64,000 nt of DNA, from NCBI RefSeq assembly GCF_016595235.1, contig NZ_JAENHL010000006.1, forward strand, positions 806,001 to 870,000, in the 5' to 3' direction. Below are positions 23,451 through 31,181 of the stretch, one piece after another (position 1 is the stretch's first letter; the number at the start of each line of letters is the position of its first letter). This DNA comes from Taklimakanibacter albus. Its GTDB lineage: Bacteria > Pseudomonadota > Alphaproteobacteria > Rhizobiales > Aestuariivirgaceae. The position numbers and the translations under genes are program-made. The notes beneath the pieces were generated by a model. It saw only the letters and a list, made by a program, of their open reading frames with translations, did no database searches and had not been told where the DNA came from.

Positions 23451-24038
23451 ATGGCGAAGCAAGACGACTCCACTTTGACAATTCCGGTCATGGGGCTGCA
23501 TGCGCTGGCCAGAAACTGGTGGCTGTTGCTGCTGCGCGGCATCGCGGCCATCCTGTTCGGTCTGCTGGCCTTCGCCTGGCCGGGCATCACCTTGATCTCG
23601 CTCGTCATCCTTTACGGCTTCTATGCTTTATTCGACGGGCTGTTCGCCATTCTCGCCGCCATCAAAGGCGGCAATGCCGAATCCAGATGGTGGCTGATCC
23701 TGATCGGAATTCTCGGTGTCGCCGCGGGCCTCCTCACTTTCTTCTGGACCGGCATCACGGCTCTGGTGCTGACGATGTTCATCGGCGCCTGGGCGCTCAT
23801 CCATGGCATCTTCGAGATCATCGGCGCCATCAAGATCCGCAAGGAGATCGACAATGAATGGTGGCTCATTCTGTCGGGCGCGCTTTCGGTGCTTTTCGGC
23901 CTGGCGATCCTGATCATGCCGGGGGCGGGCGCCCTGGCGCTCATCTGGGTCATCGGGGCTTATGCGATCGTCTTTGGCGGCATGCTGGTCGGTTTCGCCT
24001 TCCGGCTCAAGAAGCACAGCCACGCGGACAAGTCATAA
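23451..24038 (+). CDS. HdeD family membrane protein (DUF308)
   Basis: A 195-residue membrane protein with six segments arranged as three repeats, each with a W-P-G/F-P-G type motif (LLAFAWPGITLISLVILYGF; LTFFWTGITALVLTMFIG; ILIMPGAGALALIWVIGA). This is the HdeD acid-resistance layout. It sits in the inner membrane; the biochemical role is unknown. It follows the FGE gene by 48 bases and precedes the HAD gene by 18, in the same direction. Confidence 0.9.
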   Translation: MAKQDDSTLTIPVMGLHALARNWWLLLLRGIAAILFGLLAFAWPGITLISLVILYGFYALFDGLFAILAAIKGGNAESRWWLILIGILGVAAGLLTFFWTGITALVLTMFIGAWALIHGIFEIIGAIKIRKEIDNEWWLILSGALSVLFGLAILIMPGAGALALIWVIGAYAIVFGGMLVGFAFRLKKHSHADKS

Positions 24039-24056
24039 ACGCTGGAGGATCCGTCC

Positions 24057-25061
24057 ATGATGCCTGGTTTCACCCGGCGCCGCTTTGTGATGACAGCCGC
24101 CGCAAGCGCGCTTGCGGCGACCAGCGCCACGGCGCAGACCGATCCCTTGCCGTCATGGAACGACGGCCCGGCGAAGCAGGCGATCCTCGATTTCGTGAAG
24201 CGCGTGACGGTCGAAGGAGCGGTGGATTTCGTGCCGGTCCCCGAGCGCATCGCCGTCTTCGACAATGACGGGACTCTATGGTCCGAGCAGCCGATCTATT
24301 TCCAGTTCGCTTTTGCCGTCGACCGGGTGAAGGCGTTGGCGCCGGAGCATCCTGAATGGAAAACCGAAGAGCCCTTCAAGAGCCTGTTGGCCGGCGACCT
24401 CAAGGGCCTCGTCGCGTCGGGTGAGAAGGGGCTTCTCGAGATCATGGCGGTGAGCCATACCGGCATGACCACGGAAAGCTTCACCAAGACGGTGACCGAC
24501 TGGCTGGCCGGCGCGCAACACCCTCGCTTCAAGCGTCCTTATACCGATCTCGTCTATCAGCCGATGCTGGAGCTCACCTTCTATTTGCGCGCCCAAGGCT
24601 TCAAGACCTTCATCGTGTCCGGCGGCGGCATCGAGTTCATGCGGCCCTGGACCGAGAAGATCTACGGCATTCCGCCCGAGCAGGTGGTGGGCTCGTCCGG
24701 TGTCGTGAAATTCGAGATGAGCGCCGACGGCAAGCCGACTCTGATGAAGGAGGCCAAGGTCGAATTCATCGATGATGGTCCGGGTAAGCCGGTCGGCATC
24801 AACCGCTTCATCGGCAGGCGCCCGGTCTTCGCCTTCGGTAATTCCGACGGCGACCAGCAGATGCTGGAATGGACGGCGGCGGGCGCCGGCCTCCGTTTCA
24901 TGGGCCTCGTCCATCACACCGATGCGGAGCGTGAATGGGCCTATGACCGCCAGTCGCATATCGGCAAGCTCGACAAGGCGCTCGACGAGGCCAATGCCAA
25001 AGGCTGGACAGTGGCGGATATGAAGCGTGACTGGAAACGTGTCTTCGCTTTCGAACCCTGA
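24057..25061 (+). CDS. Tat-exported HAD-family phosphatase
   Basis: GGAGG lies eight bases upstream. Residues 6-13 are TRRRFVMT, followed by an Ala-rich core (AAASALAATSATAQ), a good Tat leader. The HAD motif I is VFDNDGTLW (D69, D71), motif II is FIVSGGG and the later acidic motif is FAFGNSDGDQQM. This is the phosphoserine phosphatase-like branch, here exported. The substrate is unknown. It closes the DUF3300 cluster and is followed by a hairpin repeat. Confidence 0.88.
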   Translation: MMPGFTRRRFVMTAAASALAATSATAQTDPLPSWNDGPAKQAILDFVKRVTVEGAVDFVPVPERIAVFDNDGTLWSEQPIYFQFAFAVDRVKALAPEHPEWKTEEPFKSLLAGDLKGLVASGEKGLLEIMAVSHTGMTTESFTKTVTDWLAGAQHPRFKRPYTDLVYQPMLELTFYLRAQGFKTFIVSGGGIEFMRPWTEKIYGIPPEQVVGSSGVVKFEMSADGKPTLMKEAKVEFIDDGPGKPVGINRFIGRRPVFAFGNSDGDQQMLEWTAAGAGLRFMGLVHHTDAEREWAYDRQSHIGKLDKALDEANAKGWTVADMKRDWKRVFAFEP

Positions 25062-25106
25062 CGCATCGGCCCGAAAAGTTGCAGACTTTTCGGATAAGCC
25101 GATGCG
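25062..25106. repeat. REP-like hairpin, copy 1
   Basis: Outer stem CGCATCGGC/GCCGATGCG (9 bp), inner stem CCGAAAAGT/ACTTTTCGG (9 bp), loop TGCAG, and a four-base ATAA bulge on the 3' side. It lies one base after the HAD stop and before a convergent gene. The same architecture recurs at 41962 and, inverted, at 58585. Confidence 0.85.
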
Positions 25107-25119
25107 CCAAAGAAAGTCA

Positions 25120-25968
25120 TCAGGCGCTGGCCCAGCCTTTACGGATGTGCTTGATCCCGTCGCGATAGACGCTTTCCGGACTGGGGAAGAAATCACGCCA
25201 GACGCGGGTCGCCGCGGCCAGCGCCGGCAGCGATCTCCCGAAGGCCTCGATGGTGAGCCAGCCGTCATATTTGCTGGCCTTCAGGGCCTTGTAGGTCGAG
25301 GCCCAGTCGATATGGCCCTTGCCCGGGATGCCCCGATCATTCTCCGATATGTGCACATGGAACATATGGGGGCGGATGGTGCGGATCGCCTTGATGGGAT
25401 CGGCTTCCTCGATATTGGCATGGAAGGTGTCATACATGCCGCCGACAGCCGGATGATCGACCTCGTCGAGATAGTCGGCGAGGCCCTGCATGGTGGTCAG
25501 AAAGTAGCATTCGAAACGGTTGAGCGCTTCGAGCGCCAGCAGGACATTCTTGCGCGCGGCATAGTCGCCGGCCTTGCGATGGAAGCTGATGCCGCGCTTG
25601 CGCTCGGCCGCGGTCGGCCCATTGCCGGTGAAGTGGCCATGAACCGAATGGATGGGCCCGCCGATCATCGGCGCGCCGAGCGCCGCACAGCAGTCGATGA
25701 ACCATTTTGCGTGATCGAGGGCGGCCTTGCGAGCTTGCGAGTCGCTGCTCAGAGGGCTCTTGTCCAGTGAGGGCATGATGGAGACGGCGGTGCGCTCGAG
25801 CCCGATTTCGTCGAGCATGCCGCCAAGCCTAGCGTAGTGATCGGGATCGCCATGGAACATAGGGACCTCGACACCGTCATATCCGGCTTTCCTGATCGCG
25901 CGCAGAAGGGGCCGATGCTCATCTCCCACATGGCCGGTCCAGAGGAGGAGATTGAAGCCGATTTTCAT
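25120..25968 (-). CDS. Ketose 3-epimerase-like / hydroxypyruvate isomerase-like TIM-barrel protein
   Basis: A 282-residue xylose-isomerase-like barrel. The metal-binding set of D-tagatose/D-psicose 3-epimerases is present with matching spacing: E147 (LEALNRFECYF), D180 (MYDTFHANIEE), H206 (FHVHISENDRGIPG) and E241 (LTIEAFG). It probably epimerises or isomerises a keto-sugar; the exact substrate is not certain. It is followed upstream on the same strand by an aminotransferase with a small gap. Confidence 0.85.
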   Translation of the reverse strand: MKIGFNLLLWTGHVGDEHRPLLRAIRKAGYDGVEVPMFHGDPDHYARLGGMLDEIGLERTAVSIMPSLDKSPLSSDSQARKAALDHAKWFIDCCAALGAPMIGGPIHSVHGHFTGNGPTAAERKRGISFHRKAGDYAARKNVLLALEALNRFECYFLTTMQGLADYLDEVDHPAVGGMYDTFHANIEEADPIKAIRTIRPHMFHVHISENDRGIPGKGHIDWASTYKALKASKYDGWLTIEAFGRSLPALAAATRVWRDFFPSPESVYRDGIKHIRKGWASA

Positions 25969-26000
25969 GTCAGTCCAGCTCCTCCATCCGTGTTTGCTTG

Positions 26001-27167
26001 TCAGCTCTGGCTTTCGATCAGCCGGGCGACGACGTCGGGCATGACGCCCGCCTCGACATTGGCGAAGGCGAGGCGCAGATACTGCTCCTGGCCCGGGCCG
26101 AACATGCTGCCCGGCAGAGCCAGGAGATCATGCTTCTGGGCGAGCCGCTTGGCGACCGTCTTCGCATCATCGCTGAAGGGATGCTGGATATAGGCGAAGA
26201 AGGCGCCGACGCTCAGCAGCTTGTAACTGAGGCCCGGATGCGTGAAGACCTGGCGGAGGGCTGCGGCCTTTTCCTTCGCCGTGGCGAGTTTCTGGTTCTT
26301 CCAGTCCTCGAGAGAGCGCAGACCGTAGAGCGCGGCACCTTGCGAGATGGTGGGCGCGCAAATGGTGATGCAGTCGAGGATCTTCTCCAACTCGGCGAGG
26401 AAAGCGGGACCCGCGGTCACCGAGCCGACGCGGTAGCCGGTCAGCGCGTAGACTTTCGAAAAGCTGTAAAGATGGATGAAGTTGTCGCCCCAGTCCTTCA
26501 GCTTGAAGAGGCCGTGCGGCGGCGCCGGATCGGCGCGGAAATCCTTATAGGTCTCATCGACGACGAGCGCGATGCCGCGCGCTTTGGCGAGCGCGTGGAA
26601 CTCCTCGATCGTCTTCGCCGGATAGATGCCGCCCGTGGGGTTGTTGGGGCTGCACAGTATGATCGCCCGGGTCCGCTCATCGATGAGCGGCGCCGCATCG
26701 GCGGCAACCGGTGTCGTGCTTCCCGAATTGATGGCCTGCAAATAACGCGGCTGGATGCCGAGCATCTCGAGCCACATATGGTGATTGAAATAATAGGGGA
26801 CGGGCAGGATGACATTGTCGCCGGACTCGGCCAGCGCCATCATCGTTGTCGCGAAGGCCTGATTGCATCCCGCGGTGATCGCGATGTTCTCGGCCGCGAT
26901 CGACGCCTGGTAGTCGGCCGACAGGCTCTGGGCGAGCTCCTGGCGCAGCGGGGCGATGCCGAGAATGTCGGAATAGAGGCTGGTTTCCGGCCGCTTGGCG
27001 AGCCGGCCGATTTCATCGGTGAGGCTCTCGGCCGGCGGATAGCTGGGCACCGCCTGGCAGAGATTGATGAGCGGGCGGTTGCTCGGCACCGAGCTGATCC
27101 AGCTCATCGCTTCGGCGATGGGCGGGGCTTCGATGCCTTTGATGATCTTGTTGGCGTTGAAGTTCAT
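26001..27167 (-). CDS. PLP-dependent aminotransferase, class I/II
   Basis: A 388-residue fold-type I enzyme. The PLP lysine is K238 (LYSFSKVYALTGYR), with N176 (SPNNPTGG), D204 and Y207 (VVDETYKDF) completing the cofactor site. The specific substrate is unknown. It ends 32 bases before the epimerase-like gene and starts five bases from the end of the methyltransferase gene, suggesting one minus-strand unit of three genes. Confidence 0.92.
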   Translation of the reverse strand: MNFNANKIIKGIEAPPIAEAMSWISSVPSNRPLINLCQAVPSYPPAESLTDEIGRLAKRPETSLYSDILGIAPLRQELAQSLSADYQASIAAENIAITAGCNQAFATTMMALAESGDNVILPVPYYFNHHMWLEMLGIQPRYLQAINSGSTTPVAADAAPLIDERTRAIILCSPNNPTGGIYPAKTIEEFHALAKARGIALVVDETYKDFRADPAPPHGLFKLKDWGDNFIHLYSFSKVYALTGYRVGSVTAGPAFLAELEKILDCITICAPTISQGAALYGLRSLEDWKNQKLATAKEKAAALRQVFTHPGLSYKLLSVGAFFAYIQHPFSDDAKTVAKRLAQKHDLLALPGSMFGPGQEQYLRLAFANVEAGVMPDVVARLIESQS

Positions 27168-27171
27168 GAGT

Positions 27172-28728
27172 TCAGAGTCTTGGCAGGAGTTTCTGGGTGA
27201 AGTTCTTTTCGTGTTCGGCGATGACGAGCTCGGCTATCTTTCGATCCTTGACCGGCTGGCCCTTGTAGAACACCGGGCGCCCGGCCTCCTTGAGCAGCCT
27301 GTAGGCCTTGCTCGCGCGGTCGTCCGGGCCGGTCTGATGTGCCCGGTAGAGGTAGTAGTTGATCGGGCTCAGCTTGAGCGCCGATCTGTTCTTGGCCGTG
27401 CCGGCATAGAACAGATCCTGCCCCTTCGCCACGCACCGCGCGATCGCGCCATTCAGCCGGTCAAAGCGCGGCTTCGCGGCGGCGAGCGCCTGCGGATTGG
27501 CATAGAGGTCCAGATACTCCGCGCCGGCGAGAATGATCAGCGCTCGGACAAAGTCGCGATCGCCGATCGGGCCTTCGGGCAACAGATTGCGCAACGCGGC
27601 ACCCGAGACGGGACCCTTGGCAAGAGCGTCGAGGAGAGCGACGAAAGGTCTGTCGGGAAGATTGGCGGAGCCGGCGGGCACCGCGACTTTCAGCGTGCAA
27701 TCCGCGCGGGAACGCGAAAGGCCGAAATGCAGGGCCTTGAGCGCGGCGACCTGCTCATCGAGCGGCAGCCGTTCGGGCGTTCCCTTGACATAGAGATCGC
27801 GGCGGAAGGTCTGGTTCGCCCAAATGCCTTTCAGCAACTCCTGATCGGCAATTGTCGTCATGCTCTCGAAAGCACCGCGCAGAGTGGCGGGAATGGCGAG
27901 ATCCAGGTTGTTGGACGCCATGTTGATGGAGCCCACAAACCCGAGTTCGGCCTTCGCCATGTCGGCCGCGACCTCATGGAAGAAGAACGGGCTCCAATGC
28001 GGGTTGAAATATTCGTGGAAGACATAGGTCGGATTGCGCTGCTTGGCGTCTTCGAGGCGATGCGCCGTTCCGGCGTTCTGGTTGAAATAACGCGAGCCTT
28101 TGGCGGCAAGTTCGTTGGCCATCTCGAGGCTCTTGGCTACCCCCTCCGGCGAGGGATTGGCTTCGCGCCTGAGACCGGCCTGCAACAACTGACGGAAGGC
28201 GAGGTCCGAGCCACGTGCGACGGTACAATTGTAGGAGATGAAGCAGAGACCGCCGGGCTTCAGCTTGCGGTGGATGAAGTCGATGATGTCCTGGCGCAGC
28301 GCCGGCGATATCCACGAATAGATGCCGTGCAGCACGATGAAGTCGAAGTCCGGCAGCTCGCGCTGATGCAGATTGGCGAAGCTGTCCTCGATGAACTCCA
28401 CATTGCCGAGACCGGCGCCCTCCGCCAGCGCGCGGGCATTGGCGATCTGGGCCGGATTATAGTCGATCCCGTAATAGCGCCCGCCTTCATCGCCCGTGGC
28501 GAGGATGTTGAGCGTCACGCCCTGTCCGCAGCCCAGCTCGCAATAGGTCATGCCGTGGCTCGGGCTGTCGAGCCCGGTGATCTCGGCCGGCGGGCGGAGG
28601 CCTTGCAGGAGGCAGGTGAGCAGCAGGTTGTCGGGCTTCAGGAAAGGGAAATAGCCGAAGGTATATTCGAGCTCGGAGTCAAAGTTCCTGTCTTCTGTCG
28701 AACCGGAAGGCATTGAAGGATTTGACAT
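27172..28728 (-). CDS. SAM-dependent methyltransferase with regulatory domain
   Basis: The start is taken at 28728 (MSNPSMPSGSTEDRNFDSEL); the longer frame to 28935 runs into the next promoter. Residues ~60-75 are the SAM-binding motif (YCELGCGQGVTLNILA), followed by FDFIVLHGIYSWI. The second half matches the methyltransferase regulatory domain (PF10119 type) with the end DRKIAELVIAEHEKNF. Substrate unknown. Length is 518 residues. It is divergent from the quinone oxidoreductase. Confidence 0.88.
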   Translation of the reverse strand: MSNPSMPSGSTEDRNFDSELEYTFGYFPFLKPDNLLLTCLLQGLRPPAEITGLDSPSHGMTYCELGCGQGVTLNILATGDEGGRYYGIDYNPAQIANARALAEGAGLGNVEFIEDSFANLHQRELPDFDFIVLHGIYSWISPALRQDIIDFIHRKLKPGGLCFISYNCTVARGSDLAFRQLLQAGLRREANPSPEGVAKSLEMANELAAKGSRYFNQNAGTAHRLEDAKQRNPTYVFHEYFNPHWSPFFFHEVAADMAKAELGFVGSINMASNNLDLAIPATLRGAFESMTTIADQELLKGIWANQTFRRDLYVKGTPERLPLDEQVAALKALHFGLSRSRADCTLKVAVPAGSANLPDRPFVALLDALAKGPVSGAALRNLLPEGPIGDRDFVRALIILAGAEYLDLYANPQALAAAKPRFDRLNGAIARCVAKGQDLFYAGTAKNRSALKLSPINYYLYRAHQTGPDDRASKAYRLLKEAGRPVFYKGQPVKDRKIAELVIAEHEKNFTQKLLPRL

Positions 28729-28849
28729 TTCATACCGCTTGGGTGGAATGGAGGGAATTGGGCGCCGTTGCCGATTGCCTTTAAGGGCAGCTTGCGAAAA
28801 TGTCGAATTGGAATTTTCGCAGGATTCAACAAACATGGAGAGGTGAAAA

Positions 28850-29827
28850 GTGCGGACGAAAGCCATACAGATCGCTGAAAATGGCGGACCGGAGGTCATG
28901 CATCTGGTGGACGTCGACGTTCCGTCACCCGGCAAGGGCGAAATCCGGTTGCGTCAGACGGCGATCGGTCTGAACTACATCGATACCTATCACCGCTCCG
29001 GCCTCTATGCGCTGCCCTTGCCTGCCGGCATCGGCATGGAGGGGGCCGGCGTCATCGAGGCTGTGGGCGAGGGCGTGAAGGGGCTGAAGGTCGGAGACCG
29101 GGTCGCCTATGGCGTAGGGCCCCGGGGAGCCTATGCCCGTCACCGCAACGTGCCCGCGAGCCGCGTCGCCAAGCTGCCCAAGTCGATCAGCGACGAAACC
29201 GCTGCCGGCATGATGCTGAAGGGGTTGACCGTCAGAGCCTTGCTGCGCTCGGTCTACAAGGTCAAGCGCGGCGAGACGATCCTGTTTCATGCCGCCGCCG
29301 GCGGCGTCGGCGTGATTTTCACCCAATGGGCGAAGGCGCTCGGCGTCAAGGTGATCGGAACGGTGGGCTCGGATGACAAGATTGCCGTCGCCAAGGCGCA
29401 TGGCTGCGCCCATGTGATCAACTACCGTACCGATGACGTGGTGGCGCGGGTGAAGGAGATCACCAAGGGCGCCGGGGTCCCTGTCGTCTATGACGGTGTC
29501 GGACAGGCCACCTTCATGACGTCGCTCGATTGCCTGAGGCCGCGCGGCCTTCTGGTCTGCTTCGGCAATGCGTCCGGGCCGGTGAAGTCCTTTGACCTCG
29601 GCCTTCTGGCGGCCAAAGGCTCGCTTTATGTCACGCGCCCGACCGTGATGACCTACATGGCCGATGACGCGGAGCTGGCGGCAGCCTCGCGCGATCTGAT
29701 CGAGATCGTGAAGAGCGGCAAGGTGAAGATCCCGGTCAACCAGCGCTACAAGCTGGCGGATGTGGCCCAGGCACATCGCGATCTGGAATCGCGCGCGACC
29801 ACCGGCACGACGATTTTGATACCTTAA
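28850..29827 (+). CDS. qorA: NADPH:quinone oxidoreductase (zeta-crystallin type)
   Basis: A GTG start with GGAGAGG upstream gives 325 residues. The GroES-like half has GLNYIDTYHRSGLY and GMEGAGVIEAVGEGV, both family signatures. The Rossmann half contains the nucleotide motif AAAGGVG and the end RATTGTTILIP typical of the QOR group. No zinc ligands are present. It should reduce quinones with NADPH in the cytoplasm. An inverted repeat follows the gene. Confidence 0.92.
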   Translation: MRTKAIQIAENGGPEVMHLVDVDVPSPGKGEIRLRQTAIGLNYIDTYHRSGLYALPLPAGIGMEGAGVIEAVGEGVKGLKVGDRVAYGVGPRGAYARHRNVPASRVAKLPKSISDETAAGMMLKGLTVRALLRSVYKVKRGETILFHAAAGGVGVIFTQWAKALGVKVIGTVGSDDKIAVAKAHGCAHVINYRTDDVVARVKEITKGAGVPVVYDGVGQATFMTSLDCLRPRGLLVCFGNASGPVKSFDLGLLAAKGSLYVTRPTVMTYMADDAELAAASRDLIEIVKSGKVKIPVNQRYKLADVAQAHRDLESRATTGTTILIP

Positions 29828-29831
29828 GAAT

Positions 29832-29886
29832 TCCGCTGATATTCCGCTGTAAATCTGCAGCGGATTAACAGCGGAATATCAGCGGA
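29832..29886. repeat. 19-bp perfect inverted repeat with internal repeats
   Basis: TCCGCTGATATTCCGCTGT (29832-29850) is the exact reverse complement of 29868-29886, with a 17-base loop that itself contains CTGCAGCGGAT. Each arm holds two CCGCTG units. A second small inverted repeat (TTTCGCA-N5-TGCGAAA) follows at 29908-29926. It lies between convergent genes and could terminate both. Confidence 0.75.
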
Positions 29887-29993
29887 TTTGCAGGGATCTA
29901 CAGGGATTTTCGCAAAAATTGCGAAACAGGGGAAAATCCGCTCGGCGTCGGTGACGTGATTTCACCGCTACGCCCATCGATGCAAGGATAATT

Positions 29994-30830
29994 TTAGCTG
30001 GCCGAGCGGCAGCTCTGGGTCGACTGCCTGGCGAGCGACTGCCAGCGCGCCGAGCAGGAGACCTGTGTGCACAGGAAGTCGGCGAGGCTCGAGCTCGGGA
30101 CGGCATGGGCGAGGTTCAGCGGCCGGCCGTTGCCGTCCGACAACGTGCTGACGACCATGCCGGTCAACTGGCCTGAGCCGTTGAAGACCGGTCCGCCGCT
30201 TTCACCCTTCTTGGTGTTCATCCTGAGCACCATCGCATCCGGGTAGCCGAAGCCATTATAGCTGACGGCCCGGCCGAAGCTCATCGACTCGACCTGGCCG
30301 AGGCGCGCGGTATCGCCTTGCGCATGCGGTTTGCCGAGCGAGAAGACCGGGGCGCCACGCGGCATGCAGGGGGTGGCGGCAGGGTCGACCGGCTTGCCGG
30401 TGAGGCCCTTGAGCGAGATGAGCGCCATGTCGTTGCTCGGCTTGATGGCGACGACCTTGCCGGCATAGAGGCGGCCGTCGGCGCCGCGTGCCGTTACGGT
30501 ATAGCCCGACTGGACGGCGACGTGACCGGCGGTCAGGACATGCCCGACATCGTCCACGATGAAGCCGCTACCGGAGGTTACGGCCTGGCCCGCATCACCA
30601 TCGCCGGGTTTTCCCTTACGGCGGGATTGCGAGACGGTGAGCGTGACATAGCTTGGGCTGGTCTGGCGGAGCAGGCCCGACATGTCGGCCGTCGGTGAGG
30701 CTGACGTGGGAATGGCGTCCGATTCGACGTTGATGACCCGGTCTTCCAGGGCATTCTGCTGACCGCTGCAGGCCGCCAGAAGCACCATGACAGGCAGCGC
30801 TACAGCCAGTTTATTGAGTTTATTGGACAA
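29994..30830 (-). CDS. Lipoprotein trypsin-like serine protease
   Basis: The TTG at 30830 is chosen because it gives a signal peptide ending in a lipobox (VMVLLAAC, Cys21). The catalytic triad is present: His in LTAGHVAV, Asp in SNDMALISL and Ser in KKGESGGPVF. It is a short single-domain protease of 278 residues without PDZ, probably anchored to the envelope. An earlier start up to 31169 would bury the lipobox. The region 30831-31181 holds no further gene. Confidence 0.82.
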   Translation of the reverse strand: MSNKLNKLAVALPVMVLLAACSGQQNALEDRVINVESDAIPTSASPTADMSGLLRQTSPSYVTLTVSQSRRKGKPGDGDAGQAVTSGSGFIVDDVGHVLTAGHVAVQSGYTVTARGADGRLYAGKVVAIKPSNDMALISLKGLTGKPVDPAATPCMPRGAPVFSLGKPHAQGDTARLGQVESMSFGRAVSYNGFGYPDAMVLRMNTKKGESGGPVFNGSGQLTGMVVSTLSDGNGRPLNLAHAVPSSSLADFLCTQVSCSARWQSLARQSTQSCRSAS

Positions 30831-31181
30831 AAGAAGGTCTCGCCTCGACGGAATTCCAGCCCTTTCTAGCCCATCTATCAGTGCCTTGCGTCCGGAACAA
30901 GGCAGGGAACGGAAGAAGCCCGCGACTGCGGCAAACATGCAACAGTGACGTTCCGTCCGACGGTTACAGGCCATGCCGGCTGTGTATTCCGTTGGGGAAT
31001 AGTTTTTGGCGACAGTTTTGAGCCAGCTGCCTCCCGTCCGGGAAATCTCGTTGTTTTGCACCTCTGCCGGTGCCATAAATTCCTGACGGACCGGTGACAT
31101 GAATCGCGCCAAGCCTATTGATTTCGTAGGCAAACAATAAGTCCGATGGGGTGGAGCCGCGCTAGGCAAGGGGTAGGACGG

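Noticed and set aside
27064-28716. 550-codon open frame on the plus strand
   Set aside because: It lies opposite the methyltransferase gene and shows only low-complexity Arg/Glu/Ala sequence.
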